A DNA stretch of 64,000 nt from contig JABBCA010000105.1 of assembly GCA_018607135.1 (NCBI GenBank), forward strand, positions 84,785 to 148,784. The letters are read 5' to 3'. The position numbers and the translations under genes were made by a program. This document shows positions 19,020 to 28,619 of this stretch, in pieces. The notes beneath the pieces are model-generated. The model did no database searches and was not told the origin of the DNA. It was given only the letters and a program-made list of their open reading frames with translations. Source of the stretch: Opitutales bacterium. GTDB taxonomy: Bacteria > Verrucomicrobiota > Verrucomicrobiia > Opitutales > Coraliomargaritaceae. Every line of letters begins with the position of its first letter. The stretch's first letter is position 1.

Positions 19020-19805
19020 ATGAAACCCCTTCTCAAAAGTGCTAGAGAGCATAGCGATTTGCAGCATCAATTCCTTGGTTGTCTAGCACCTGGGCAATTG
19101 TTCGAAGCGTTGTTCGATTCGATCCCCGGGGCGTTCTACTTTGTTAAGGATCGAGAGAGTCGCTTTATGGGAGGCAGTATTGGTTTTGCTCGCTCGATGG
19201 GGGAGAGTTCAGTGGATGCGCTCATTGGCAAGACGGACTACGATTATAGTCCGGATTTCCTCGCCGATGCGTTCTATACGGACGACCAAAGTGTGATGGC
19301 TGGTGCGCCAGAGATTCACGACAAAGTCGAGTTGGTGCCTGCTGCGGACGGTTCGTTGGACTGGTTGTGCACGACGAAAATTCCATTGCTTGCGAATGAT
19401 GGATCGATTGCAGGTCTCGCTGGTATTGCGCGAATTATTCGCGATGAAGACGCCCTTTACGCAGATCACCCCGAGATGCATTTGATCGTTGACTTTGTGC
19501 GAGCACATTATCGTGAAAAGATTTCAGTAGCCGACATGGCTAAGGTGGGAGGCGTATCTGTGAGTTCGCAAGAGCGCTTGTTTCGGAAGATCTTTGGTTT
19601 GACGCCGCTCATGTATTTGCGCAAGACACGCCTGAATGCCGCCTGCGCCATGTTGCGAGATACATCGACGGATTTAGCAGAGATTGCCGTCGAATGCGGC
19701 TTGACCGATCAAACGAATATGACCCGAGCATTCCGTTTAGAGCTAAAGATTACCCCGCTCAAGTATCGGCGTCGTTTCCGCGATGCGGGCAATCACAATA
19801 AATAA
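19020..19805 (+). CDS. AraC-family transcriptional regulator with PAS sensor
   Basis: The 261-residue protein joins a PAS domain (~25-145: LFDSIPGAFYFVKDRESRF, SVDALIGKTDYDY) to a C-terminal AraC/XylS double helix-turn-helix (~158-255: ISVADMAKVGGVSVSSQERL, then LAEIAVECGLTDQTNMTRAF and ITPLKYRRRF). This PAS-AraC architecture is common in Verrucomicrobiota beside carbohydrate genes. It precedes the transporter and oxidoreductase genes in the same orientation and is the likely local regulator. The 238 bp before it are AT-rich and probably hold its promoter. Confidence 0.9.
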   Translation: MKPLLKSAREHSDLQHQFLGCLAPGQLFEALFDSIPGAFYFVKDRESRFMGGSIGFARSMGESSVDALIGKTDYDYSPDFLADAFYTDDQSVMAGAPEIHDKVELVPAADGSLDWLCTTKIPLLANDGSIAGLAGIARIIRDEDALYADHPEMHLIVDFVRAHYREKISVADMAKVGGVSVSSQERLFRKIFGLTPLMYLRKTRLNAACAMLRDTSTDLAEIAVECGLTDQTNMTRAFRLELKITPLKYRRRFRDAGNHNK

Positions 19806-19842
19806 TTTCCCCTAGTTACACTCTAACCACCAATCGATCATT

Positions 19843-21402
19843 ATGAAACATAGCAAGAACGACAAAGTAGTCTTTTGGGGCTCATTTATAGCCCTGATTA
19901 CGACCTCCATGGCTTTTATTATCCGAGCCTTTTTGATAAACAATGGTAGCTTGTGGCCAGAGGAATTTGGTTTTGATAAGGTTCAGGGCGGAGAGCTTTT
20001 CGGTGCGGGTATATGGCCTTTTGCAATCAGTATCATCGCGTTTAGTTTGATTATTGACAAGGTGGGCTACAAGTTCGCGATGTTCTTTAGCTTTGTCTGC
20101 TATACGATTTTTGGCGTGATGGCGATGATGGCTTACAATGTCGTCAACGCTGATGTGGCTGATCTTGCTGCGGCACAAGCACAGGCATGGAATTACCTCT
20201 ATTGGGGTTCGGTGATCTTGGGCTTGGGTAACGGCACTGTCGAGGCCTTCATTAATCCCGTGGTTGCGACTTTGTTTAAAGATGAAAAGTCTAAGTGGTT
20301 GAACATCTTGCACGCGGGCTGGCCAGGCGGCTTGGTGCTCGGTGGAGTGTTGGCGATCGCTTTGAGCGATATGGTTGCGAATGATTGGCGTATTTTAATC
20401 GGGTTGATGTTCGTTCCTGCGTTCATCTATTTGATCATGCTTGCTAAGGTGAGTTTCCCCGTGAATGAACGCGTTGCTGCGGGCTCCAGTTACAAGGAGA
20501 TGCTCGCGGAGTTTGGCACACCTGCGGCATTTATCGCTTTTTATCTAATCTTTGCCCAGCTTGGTCAGGTGTTTGAATGGTCTGGCTCTCTCACTTGGGG
20601 TTTGATCGCAGTGACTGTCATTGCATATGGATTGTATAGCCGTTCGTTTGGTAATATTTTACTGTTGATTTTGGTGATCGTAATGATGCCGCTTGCGACT
20701 ACTGAAATTGGAACAGATGGCTGGATATCAGGTCTGATGGAGAAACCTATGCACGAAGCAGGTTGGAATCCAACTTGGGTGCTGGTTTACACTTCTGTAA
20801 TTATGATGGTGCTTCGTTTCTTTGCTGGACCTGTGATCCAGAAATTCGGCCCGCTCGGTCTGCTTGCGCTATGTTCTGCATTGGCGATTGTTGGGCTGAC
20901 CCTGCTATCCTCTGCGACTAGTGTGGCATTCATCTTCTTTGCTGCGACATTGTATGGTGTCGCTAAGACCTATTTCTGGCCAACAATGCTTGGTGTGGTC
21001 GCTGAGCAAACACCAAAGGGCGGGGCGCTTACTTTGAATGCAATTGCTGGTATTGGTATGCTGGCAGTTGGTATCCTCGGTTTCCCATTTATTGGTTTCC
21101 TGCAAGAGAGCTCAGTTTCCTCTGCTGTTGCAGACGAGTTGCCTGCAGTTTATGAGCAAACTTCTGCGGAGAGTGATTATTTACTCGGTAACTATACAGT
21201 GATCGATGCGACCGCACTCGCTGCGTTACCTGAGGCTGCACAAGCCGAAGTCGCTGCAATACAAGAGCGTGAAACGCAGGGTGCATTAGGTAAGATGGCA
21301 ATGTTCCCAGCCTTTATCTTAGTTGTATACATTGGCTTAATTCTCTACTTTAAATCTAAGGGCGGTTATAAGCCCAAGGTCATTGGGGAAGCTGCACACT
21401 AA
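19843..21402 (+). CDS. MFS transporter
   Basis: A 519-residue major facilitator with twelve predicted TM helices. The first cytoplasmic loop has a modified motif A (DKVGYKFAMFFSFVCY). The protein ends with a soluble insertion before the last helix (~430-490, acidic, alanine-rich). It follows the AraC gene by 37 bp and precedes sugar-catabolic genes, so uptake of a sugar or keto-sugar derivative is the reasonable inference; the substrate is unknown. Confidence 0.82.
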   Translation: MKHSKNDKVVFWGSFIALITTSMAFIIRAFLINNGSLWPEEFGFDKVQGGELFGAGIWPFAISIIAFSLIIDKVGYKFAMFFSFVCYTIFGVMAMMAYNVVNADVADLAAAQAQAWNYLYWGSVILGLGNGTVEAFINPVVATLFKDEKSKWLNILHAGWPGGLVLGGVLAIALSDMVANDWRILIGLMFVPAFIYLIMLAKVSFPVNERVAAGSSYKEMLAEFGTPAAFIAFYLIFAQLGQVFEWSGSLTWGLIAVTVIAYGLYSRSFGNILLLILVIVMMPLATTEIGTDGWISGLMEKPMHEAGWNPTWVLVYTSVIMMVLRFFAGPVIQKFGPLGLLALCSALAIVGLTLLSSATSVAFIFFAATLYGVAKTYFWPTMLGVVAEQTPKGGALTLNAIAGIGMLAVGILGFPFIGFLQESSVSSAVADELPAVYEQTSAESDYLLGNYTVIDATALAALPEAAQAEVAAIQERETQGALGKMAMFPAFILVVYIGLILYFKSKGGYKPKVIGEAAH

Positions 21403-21422
21403 TTTTGAACATCTAGCATTAA

Positions 21423-22055
21423 ATGATGCCTCGCTTTGCAGTCTATTCGTTCCTCTTGAGCTTGCTCGCCGTATGCCTGCTGCAGGCTCAAGAGGGCACG
21501 ATAGATCAAGCGATTGCGCGAGGCGAGTTGTCAGTTGTAAAAGAATGGGTCGCTAAGGACGCAAGCTTTGCGAACCAAGGGAAGCACCCGAAACTCACTC
21601 CTTTGCATCAAGCGATACTTCGCAAGAAGGTGGAGATTGCTGTCTTTCTGATAGAGGCGGGTGCCGATGTAAACGTTCCCGACTCAAGTCAGCGCACACC
21701 GCTGCATTTATGTGTGGATCGAGGCTTGCCGGAGTTAACGACGGCATTGCTAGAAGCGGGTGCGAAACCGGACGAATGGGATCAGGCAGGCTGGACGCCG
21801 CTACACAATGCGGCTGCCAAGAACAAGCTTTCGGTGGCGAAAGCGCTAGTGACTGGCGGGGCCAATCCTAAAGCGCTCAGCAAGCGAGGCGGCACGCCGC
21901 TGCATGAAGCCGCTGCCAGTGCGGATGGCGCCTTAGTTCAATACTTATTGGATCTTGGTGTCGATCCTGCGGTCCAATCCAATGATGGCAGCACAGCCCT
22001 TTCCGTTGCGGAGGCCAATCAAAATGAGGCGGCACGCATCCTTTTAATACAATAA
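21423..22055 (+). CDS. secreted ankyrin-repeat protein
   Basis: The 210-residue product has a signal peptide (MMPRFAVYSFLLSLLAVCLLQA) followed by about five ankyrin repeats; clear ones start at TPLHQAILRKKVEIAVFLIE, TPLHLCVDRGLPELTTALLE, TPLHNAAAKNKLSVAKALVT and TPLHEAAASADGALVQYLLD. It is probably a periplasmic interaction module. Presence between the transporter and the Tat-exported oxidoreductase suggests it belongs to the same pathway. Confidence 0.88.
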   Translation: MMPRFAVYSFLLSLLAVCLLQAQEGTIDQAIARGELSVVKEWVAKDASFANQGKHPKLTPLHQAILRKKVEIAVFLIEAGADVNVPDSSQRTPLHLCVDRGLPELTTALLEAGAKPDEWDQAGWTPLHNAAAKNKLSVAKALVTGGANPKALSKRGGTPLHEAAASADGALVQYLLDLGVDPAVQSNDGSTALSVAEANQNEAARILLIQ

Positions 22056-22077
22056 CCCCTATGATCCCATCCCCTAA

Positions 22078-23463
22078 ATGAATTCATTAAATCGCCGTTC
22101 CTTTATTCAAAAATCTGCCGCCGCAACTGCGCTTGGAGCCTTTGTCTTGCCGCGCTTCTCGATCGGTAAGCCTGGAGGCTCTGCAAATAGTAAGCTCAAC
22201 ATCGCGCACATTGGTGCGGGGAACATCGCTGGTATGGCGATGGGGGGCTGTGCGAGTGAAACGATGTATGCGCTCTGTGATGTGGATTCGCGCATGTTCA
22301 ATCAACATTTGGAGAAGCATCCTACAATCGCAGAAGCACAAAAGTTTGCGGATTTTCGTGTGATGCTCGACAAGATCGGCGATCAAATCGATGGGGTCTG
22401 TATCAATACTCCCGACCATACACACTTTAATGCGACGCTTGCGTGTATGGAGCGTGGGATTCACGTGTGCACCCAGAAACCACTCACTCATAATGTCTGG
22501 CAGGCGCGCACGCTCCGTAAAGCTAAGGATAAATACGGAGTCGTGACCAACATGGCGAATCAGGGGCATACCTACGATGGTATTCGGAAGATGCGCGAAA
22601 TGTATGAAGCAGATTGCTTTGGCCAAATCTCGGAGGTGCACATGGGCTTTGGTGGACCGGATTGGAACAGTAGGTATTTCAATAAACCAGAATCGATTCC
22701 CTTGCCCACGCAACCAGTCCCCGCTGAACTGGATTGGGATTTATGGCTTGGGCCGCAATCAGAGACACCCTACCACAGCGACTATCATCCATTAACATGG
22801 CGTGGGTTCAATCAATTTGGCACGGGCCAGTTTGGTGATTGGTTCTGCCACATTGGCGATGGAGCTGTTTGGGTATTGGACCTCTATGAGCCAACTGTTA
22901 TCGAATGTGTTGAGCGTGGAGCCGCATTGCCCGGAATGATTCCTGATTATAGTATTGTGCGTTTTGATTTTCCTGCACGCGGCAATAAACAAGCTTGCTC
23001 GGTGTATTGGTATGATGGAGCTGTGAATGGTGGAACGCCGATCAAGACTGCGGATGACTGGGGATGGGGCCAAGCGCCTACCACAGGATCGTTCTGGTAT
23101 GGAGATAAAGAGAATGCTTATTTAGACCAACGCTCTAACAATCCTCGCTTTTCGAATAAGGAACGAGCTCGTGAATTTAAAGAAAGTGGAGGCGTCGATC
23201 CGGTGTATCCCCGTGTGAAAGGTGGGCCCTTTCGAGAATGGATCGCGGAAATGAAAGGTGGAGCGAAGTGTGGTTCCAATTTTGACTACGCGGCACCGAT
23301 GACAGAAGTCGCTTTGCTCGGCGTTGTTGCTCAGCGCTTTGGAGGTCGCATCGAATGGGATTCAAAAACGATGACCATCACCAATCGACCGGAGTTGAAT
23401 ACCGCGATCAAAGAACCCGTTCGCGCTGGCTGGCAGGCGGGCGAGGACCTTTGGACGACTTAA
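22078..23463 (+). CDS. Tat-exported Gfo/Idh/MocA family oxidoreductase
   Basis: A 461-residue oxidoreductase. The N-terminus carries a twin-arginine signal (NRRSFIQKSAAATALGAFVL). The Rossmann domain begins with LNIAHIGAGNIAGMAMGG, and CTQKPLTHNVWQARTL is the conserved EKPxxxN-like motif, here with Gln for Glu. The central insert (GFGGPDWNSRYF, PLTWRGFNQFGTGQFGDW) is typical of the large bacteroidal/planctomycetal subfamily. It likely works in the periplasm on a glycoside or keto-sugar with tightly bound NAD(P). A TatA gene lies 13 bp downstream. Confidence 0.9.
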   Translation: MNSLNRRSFIQKSAAATALGAFVLPRFSIGKPGGSANSKLNIAHIGAGNIAGMAMGGCASETMYALCDVDSRMFNQHLEKHPTIAEAQKFADFRVMLDKIGDQIDGVCINTPDHTHFNATLACMERGIHVCTQKPLTHNVWQARTLRKAKDKYGVVTNMANQGHTYDGIRKMREMYEADCFGQISEVHMGFGGPDWNSRYFNKPESIPLPTQPVPAELDWDLWLGPQSETPYHSDYHPLTWRGFNQFGTGQFGDWFCHIGDGAVWVLDLYEPTVIECVERGAALPGMIPDYSIVRFDFPARGNKQACSVYWYDGAVNGGTPIKTADDWGWGQAPTTGSFWYGDKENAYLDQRSNNPRFSNKERAREFKESGGVDPVYPRVKGGPFREWIAEMKGGAKCGSNFDYAAPMTEVALLGVVAQRFGGRIEWDSKTMTITNRPELNTAIKEPVRAGWQAGEDLWTT

Positions 23464-23476
23464 CCATAAATTGAGA

Positions 23477-23659
23477 ATGAAGACACTCGCATTTATTCAG
23501 AATATAAACCTTACCGAGATTGTAATACTCGCTTGCATCATTCTGCTGTTCTTTGGTGCCAAGCGTTTGCCTGACCTCATTCGTTCGGTTGGAAAGTCCT
23601 GCCGTGAGTTTAAAAAGGCCTCAGGAGCTGCAGAGAGCTCCGTAGAATCAACCAAGTAA
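23477..23659 (+). CDS. tatA: TatA-type twin-arginine translocase component
   Basis: A 60-residue protein with one N-terminal TM helix (LTEIVILACIILLFFGAKRL) and the amphipathic helix that follows it (FGAKRLPDLIRSVGKSCREF), diagnostic of TatA/B/E. I take ATG 23477 rather than the TTG at 23471. It oligomerises to form the export pore for folded proteins. It is embedded directly after a gene for a Tat-signal oxidoreductase, so it may be a dedicated extra copy; TatC is not in the window. Confidence 0.88.
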   Translation: MKTLAFIQNINLTEIVILACIILLFFGAKRLPDLIRSVGKSCREFKKASGAAESSVESTK

Positions 23660-23693
23660 ACTACCTTAACCATCTTAAATAATACCCCACGCT

Positions 23694-24665
23694 ATGATAC
23701 GCACGCTCAAGCTTTTTGCCTACTTAGTCATTGCAAGCCAGCTCTCCACAGCCAGTGATTGGAAACCCATATTCGATGATAAGCCCGTCGACGAAGAGCA
23801 AATTGCAGCCATCAAAAAGGCCCTGCCGTGCACGCCGATAGTGGAGCCTAAAGCAGAGCGGAAGGTTCTTGTGTTCAGTGCGACTGCTGGCTTTCGACAC
23901 CGTTCGATTCCAACAGGTAAACTCGCTCTGGAGCAATTGGGAGCGCATACGGGTGCATATGTTGCGACGGTTAGTGATGATCCCGCTAATTTCGAAGCGG
24001 ACGTCCTTAAGGAGTTTGATTCGGTCATTCTGTTGAGTCCTACGCAAGATTTCTTCATGCCGAATAAGAAGCAGCGTGATCAATTCAGTGATGCGGAGTG
24101 GACTGCCTTGGAAGCCCGTCACAAGCGTCTCGTCGATAACTTAGTCGAGTATGTTCGCGATGGCGGTGGTCTTGTTGGTATCCATGCGGCGACGGACTCT
24201 TGTTATGGTCACAAGGAGTATGGTGAAATGGTTGGTGGATATTTCTGGGGGCATCCTTGGACTGCTGGTATGAATGTTACGATTGTCGTGGAAGATCCAG
24301 AGCACGAAGTGATCAAGCCAGTCTTTGCAGGGATGAATGATTTCCGTATCCAAGACGAGATCTACCAGTTTAAAGAAAAACCGTATTCTCGTGATAAGCT
24401 CCGCGTGTTGCTAAACCTAGATCCAGAGCGTAGTGATGAGCCAAAAAGTGAATTAAGGCGCAAGGACAACGACTATGCCGTGTGCTGGGTTCAGTCGGTT
24501 GGCAAGGGGCGTGTCTTCTACTCAAGCTTGGGGCACAATCATCACATCTATTCAAATCCATTGATGCTGAAGCATTATCTTGCTGGTATCCAATTTGCGA
24601 TGGGCGACTTAGAGGCGGATACCACGCCAAGTGCTGAGGTCCAAATTCCTAATTTGAATGACTGA
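23694..24665 (+). CDS. ThuA domain protein
   Basis: The 323-residue protein has a signal peptide (~1-21) and a ThuA/class I glutamine-amidotransferase-like fold: KVLVFSATAGFRHRSIPTGK, VLLSPT-type strand ends, VRDGGGLVGIHAATDSCYGH, GGYFWGHPWT and VFYSSLGHNHHIYSNPLM. ThuA proteins are associated with trehalose and disaccharide 3-keto metabolism, and PVC genomes pair them with DUF1080 and Gfo/Idh/MocA genes, as here. The exact reaction is not established. Confidence 0.88.
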   Translation: MIRTLKLFAYLVIASQLSTASDWKPIFDDKPVDEEQIAAIKKALPCTPIVEPKAERKVLVFSATAGFRHRSIPTGKLALEQLGAHTGAYVATVSDDPANFEADVLKEFDSVILLSPTQDFFMPNKKQRDQFSDAEWTALEARHKRLVDNLVEYVRDGGGLVGIHAATDSCYGHKEYGEMVGGYFWGHPWTAGMNVTIVVEDPEHEVIKPVFAGMNDFRIQDEIYQFKEKPYSRDKLRVLLNLDPERSDEPKSELRRKDNDYAVCWVQSVGKGRVFYSSLGHNHHIYSNPLMLKHYLAGIQFAMGDLEADTTPSAEVQIPNLND

Positions 24666-24825
24666 TTTCTAGTCACCAAACGTGACTCTCTTGATGCGTG
24701 ACAATAAATTTTATAATCGTCAGCAATGTGGCTGGTTAAACCTTGGATGCTGATACTTTCTGGCAATGCAACTGTCCAACAGATCATGCTTAGGCTGTGA
24801 CTGCCACTAATGATAGTGTGGTTCT

Positions 24826-25998
24826 ATGATCATTCGTCCTCAGATTATTTATGCATGCATTTTAAGTGTGTGCAGTTCTCAGCTCTCAGCGGTATTCCCT
24901 ATCGGTGATCCGCCTGACATGAACCATCCGTGGGGGGTGCATGATTGGAATCGTCCGCAGCCGCCCGTTGTTGAGCCAGGTGTTCAACTTGGGGATGCGC
25001 CTTCAGATGCGATCATTCTGTTTGATGGCACTGAGGAAAGTTTTTCGAATTGGCGCCATTTAAAAGCTGCGGATAAGCGTAAGGGTGACTGGCTCGTTGA
25101 GAATGGGACCTTAGTGTGCACTCCGGGTGCGGGGTATATTGCGACGCATGCAGAGTTTGGGGATTGCCAGTTGCATGTAGAGTGGCTGGCTCCACCCGTT
25201 ATCGAGGCAAAGAAAGGGCAACAACGTGGCAATAGTGGAGTGTTTCTTATGGGTGAGATTGAGGTCCAAGTTTTGGACAATTACCAGAATCCTACCTATG
25301 CAGATGGCACCGCTGGTGCGGTGTATGCGGTCATGCCACCAGCGGTAAATCCCTTGCGTGGGCCAGGAGAGTGGCAGAGCTATGATATCATTTTTCGCCG
25401 CCCGATTGTTCGGGACGGGGTGGTGCTCGACGAAGGCTCAATGACGGTCTTAATCAATGGCGTTGTGGTTCAAGATAGCACTCCTCTCGATGGTGGAGGC
25501 GGCTATAAAAAGCGTAAAGCGTTGAACACATGGTATCCCGATCAAGGCCCATTGACTTTACAGGATCATGGAAATCCAGTGCGCTATCGTAATATTTGGT
25601 ATCGATCCCTGCGCACACGCCCAGTGGATGGTGGCACGGATGGTCGTATCGCTGAAGAGGTGACGATGGCAAAGCGTGCTGAAATTGCGGCAGATATCCG
25701 TAAGGAAGCGGATGGCTTGGATGGTTTGGCTAAGATTGAAAAGCTGCTCACTGCACACGTGTATTTGTATGAAGCAAACGCGTGGGCCGAGAGTGACACT
25801 CTGGTGAGTGCTTACGTTGCGGATTTGAAAACTGCGTCGAATCGACAGATAGATGCTCAGAAATCGGACATCCTTAATTTATTTAAGAAATTAGATTATC
25901 TAGAGCATCATAAAATTATTGATGCGGGTTATCAACCGCGCGCTGATTTGAAAGCGATTGCGGATGCTCGTGAATGGTTAAAGAACTATAAACTGTAA
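24826..25998 (+). CDS. DUF1080 (3-keto-disaccharide hydrolase family) protein
   Basis: A 390-residue exported protein (signal peptide ~1-22) with the concanavalin-like DUF1080 domain: AIILFDGTEESFSNWRHLKA, GTLVCTPGAGYIATHAEFGD, QLHVEWLAPP, RGNSGVFLMGEIEVQVLDNY and VRYRNIWYRSL. DUF1080 proteins of this type hydrolyse 3-keto-glycosides formed by Gfo/Idh-type dehydrogenases. A helical C-terminal extension (~270-390) of unknown role is added. The stop overlaps the following DUF1080-like gene's start by one base. Confidence 0.88.
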   Translation: MIIRPQIIYACILSVCSSQLSAVFPIGDPPDMNHPWGVHDWNRPQPPVVEPGVQLGDAPSDAIILFDGTEESFSNWRHLKAADKRKGDWLVENGTLVCTPGAGYIATHAEFGDCQLHVEWLAPPVIEAKKGQQRGNSGVFLMGEIEVQVLDNYQNPTYADGTAGAVYAVMPPAVNPLRGPGEWQSYDIIFRRPIVRDGVVLDEGSMTVLINGVVVQDSTPLDGGGGYKKRKALNTWYPDQGPLTLQDHGNPVRYRNIWYRSLRTRPVDGGTDGRIAEEVTMAKRAEIAADIRKEADGLDGLAKIEKLLTAHVYLYEANAWAESDTLVSAYVADLKTASNRQIDAQKSDILNLFKKLDYLEHHKIIDAGYQPRADLKAIADAREWLKNYKL

Positions 25999-26849
25999 TG
26001 CGTCCTCTAATTCTACTGATTTCTACGTTCTCTTTGCTTCTCGGGCAAAGCGTATTCGCTTCTTCATCTGAGACCTTAATCGATAAGGATCTTTCTCGAT
26101 TCGAGATTTGGATGGGAGTGCCGCATGCGACAGTTGAAGGCTTACCCGAAGGGACCTACCAGTCAACTAATGTGCAAAGGGGCGAAGCGATGGGGCTGAA
26201 TGCCGATGTGAAGAATGTATTCTCGGTGATTGAGGAGGGGGGCGAGTGGGTGCTTAAAATAACTGGTGAGATTTACGGTGGACTTACCACCGTAGATGAA
26301 TTTGAGAATTACCATTTGAGTGTTCAGGTGCGTTGGGGGGATAAAAAATGGCCACCACGTGAAGGGAAATTGCGTGATTCTGGCATACTCTATCACTGCT
26401 ATGGTGAGCACGGCGCATTTTGGAAGGTTTGGAAATCTAGCTTGGAGTATCAAGTCCAAGAAACCGATATGGGAGATTTTATTTCCCTTGCGGGGCCTAA
26501 AGTCGCAGTGAGAGGTGGCCTATTTGGCGAGAGTAAGCGCTGGCGCTATGACTCTACGAGTGACGAGTTTCGCTCGGCAGCAACGAGTGCTTACCCGGAG
26601 TTGGATGCACCGCATGGTGAGTGGAATCAGCTCGACCTTTACGTCGTAGGTAATGATGCGGTGCACGTCGTGGATGGTGTGATTGTCCTTGTAGTCAATG
26701 ATGCTCACAAACCCAATGGTGAGCCACTGACTCGTGGCCAAATACAAATTCAGTCAGAGGCTGCGGAGGTCTATTATAAAAATATGTTGGTGACGCCGAT
26801 TATTGGTTTTCCTGAATTTATCGAAAAGCAGGCTCGATTTAAGGACTGA
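25998..26849 (+). CDS. second DUF1080-type protein
   Basis: A 283-residue exported protein (signal peptide ~1-21) with a DUF1080-like beta-sandwich: YGGLTTVDEFENYHLSVQVR, RDSGILYHCYGEHGAFWKVW, SLEYQVQETDMGDFISLAG, NQLDLYVVGNDAVHVVDGVI and VYYKNMLVTPI. It is shorter than its neighbour and lacks the C-terminal helical extension. Start overlaps the upstream stop (TAATG), so both are coupled. It converges on the next oxidoreductase with a 9-bp gap. Confidence 0.85.
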   Translation: MRPLILLISTFSLLLGQSVFASSSETLIDKDLSRFEIWMGVPHATVEGLPEGTYQSTNVQRGEAMGLNADVKNVFSVIEEGGEWVLKITGEIYGGLTTVDEFENYHLSVQVRWGDKKWPPREGKLRDSGILYHCYGEHGAFWKVWKSSLEYQVQETDMGDFISLAGPKVAVRGGLFGESKRWRYDSTSDEFRSAATSAYPELDAPHGEWNQLDLYVVGNDAVHVVDGVIVLVVNDAHKPNGEPLTRGQIQIQSEAAEVYYKNMLVTPIIGFPEFIEKQARFKD

Positions 26850-26858
26850 GCTTGTAGT

Positions 26859-27980
26859 TTAAATCTTGATACGTTGATTGCCGCTTTCGAGAGATCGATA
26901 AAGGGCTTCGATGATGACCATGTCTTGGCGGCCTTCGGCCCCAGATATACCAGTGTTGTTGCCTGTTACAATGCTTTGTGCGATCGCATCCATTTGTAGC
27001 GCTTGCTGATTGACTGGTAAAATGTTGTCCATGGGGCGACCATTGATGCTTCCGCTAAGATCTCGGTAATAAAACGCATTCTCGACCTCAAGGTAGTCGT
27101 TGTTTTTACTGTAAGCGATGTAGAGCTTGTGGCCATGGGCATTGTAGGAGCAGGTGCAATTCGCGACCACGCCACTGTCAAATTCCAATTGAAAAGTGAC
27201 CGTTTCGTCAACTTCGGCGAATTTGACTGGATCGGTTTTAAATTCCTGCGCTGTGATCGCGATGGGTTCTGCGTTCATTGCGTAGCGAGCGACTTGTATG
27301 CAGTAGATGCCGATATCGTAAACCGCACCGCCGCCAGCGAGCGCTTTGCGCAATCGCCATTGTTGGGGGTCGTCCATTACTTGGCAGCACTCGGCTCTTA
27401 AATAAAGTGGAGCACCCAAGGTATGTTCCTTGCCTAGATGTGCAACGACTTGATGGTGAGGCTCAAAATGTAAGCGGTAGCCGACATTGAGAGTCACTCC
27501 GTTGCTCTTGCAGGCATCGATCATTCGGTCGCATTCAGAGACGGAAATCCCCATTGGCTTTTCTGTGATCACATGTTTGCCCGCTTCGGCTGCACGAATC
27601 GAATAGTCAGCGTGCATGGAATTTGGGAGCACCACATAGACGATATCGATATCCTTGTTGTCTGAAATGGAATCGTAGCGCTCATAGTCATAAATATTTT
27701 CCTTGGGGATTTGATACTTGGAGCCGTAGTGCGCTCTTTTTTTTGGCGTCCCTGAGACGAGTCCTGCAAGATGGCAGTGCTTGGTTTGCTGCAGGGCGGG
27801 TGCCAACTCACCCATCGCGTATTGACCCAGACCAACGAGTGCGATGCCATGGTTTTTTAAGTTAGCTGTGCCAAATAGCGGGGAGGCGGTGAGGAGAGAT
27901 GCGCCGCCTAGTGAGGCTGCACGAATGAAGTCCCTTCTGGATGTTGTGATGACTTCTTTTTTTGGGTTTGGGGTAGACAT
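26859..27980 (-). CDS. Tat-exported Gfo/Idh/MocA oxidoreductase (glucose-fructose oxidoreductase-like)
   Basis: A 373-residue protein with a Tat signal (SRRDFIRAASLGGASLLTAS). The Rossmann fold starts GIALVGLGQYAMGELAPALQ and the catalytic motif HVITEKPMGISVSECDRMID has the Lys of EKP. The YDIGIYCIQVARYAM segment carries the Asp and Tyr/His region of glucose-fructose oxidoreductase. It is a different subfamily from the 22-kb gene and is on the opposite strand, so it is independently transcribed but likely part of the same periplasmic pathway. Confidence 0.9.
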   Translation of the reverse strand: MSTPNPKKEVITTSRRDFIRAASLGGASLLTASPLFGTANLKNHGIALVGLGQYAMGELAPALQQTKHCHLAGLVSGTPKKRAHYGSKYQIPKENIYDYERYDSISDNKDIDIVYVVLPNSMHADYSIRAAEAGKHVITEKPMGISVSECDRMIDACKSNGVTLNVGYRLHFEPHHQVVAHLGKEHTLGAPLYLRAECCQVMDDPQQWRLRKALAGGGAVYDIGIYCIQVARYAMNAEPIAITAQEFKTDPVKFAEVDETVTFQLEFDSGVVANCTCSYNAHGHKLYIAYSKNNDYLEVENAFYYRDLSGSINGRPMDNILPVNQQALQMDAIAQSIVTGNNTGISGAEGRQDMVIIEALYRSLESGNQRIKI

Positions 27981-28209
27981 GTGGATAGTGTGTTCGAACT
28001 CTATTTATAAGCCAGTTAATCTTTTTGTTTCCTTCGCAATGGTGATGTGTGCTAAGTAGCTACCCACGTGTGTGAGCTTCTTTTCTCAGACGGCTCATTG
28101 ACTCATCGTGTATCCCTTGGGGTGTATGGACTGGATGAAAACGCTTAAAAAATAATCAAATTTAAGGTTGAACTTCACGCCGAGTGAGATTTTCTCCCCT
28201 GTCTGGTAT

Positions 28210-28300
<91 letters not shown>

Positions 28301-28305
28301 TTTTT

Positions 28306-28332
28306 AAAACTCCGATTCGTCGGAGTTTTTTT
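28306..28332 (+). terminator. rho-independent terminator of tRNA-Ser
   Basis: A perfect 10-bp stem AAAACTCCGA/TCGGAGTTTT closes on a TTCG tetraloop and continues into a T-run. It lies 5 bp after the CCA end. Confidence 0.93.
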
Positions 28333-28619
28333 ATGTCTGGCTGAGTCGGGTGAACCTATAGAAACGATCTCAAAAAAATAGAAACTACAGATCATTTACC
28401 ATTAAAACTGACCAACAGCTCACGCGTTCGGCTACCAATCTAAGGCCAGTAGTCGATCTGAGGCGACGCCGACAACCCCCTTCGGTAACGACTTGGTCAA
28501 TTTTGAGACAGCTTTCATGCTCCATTCCATCTCAACGAGAGTGGGCTAAGGTCGAGGGCTTTCATGGCCGTATTTAGAGATTGAACTGTGACCTAGTTAG
28601 ATTCGCTTCGGTCACGCGT

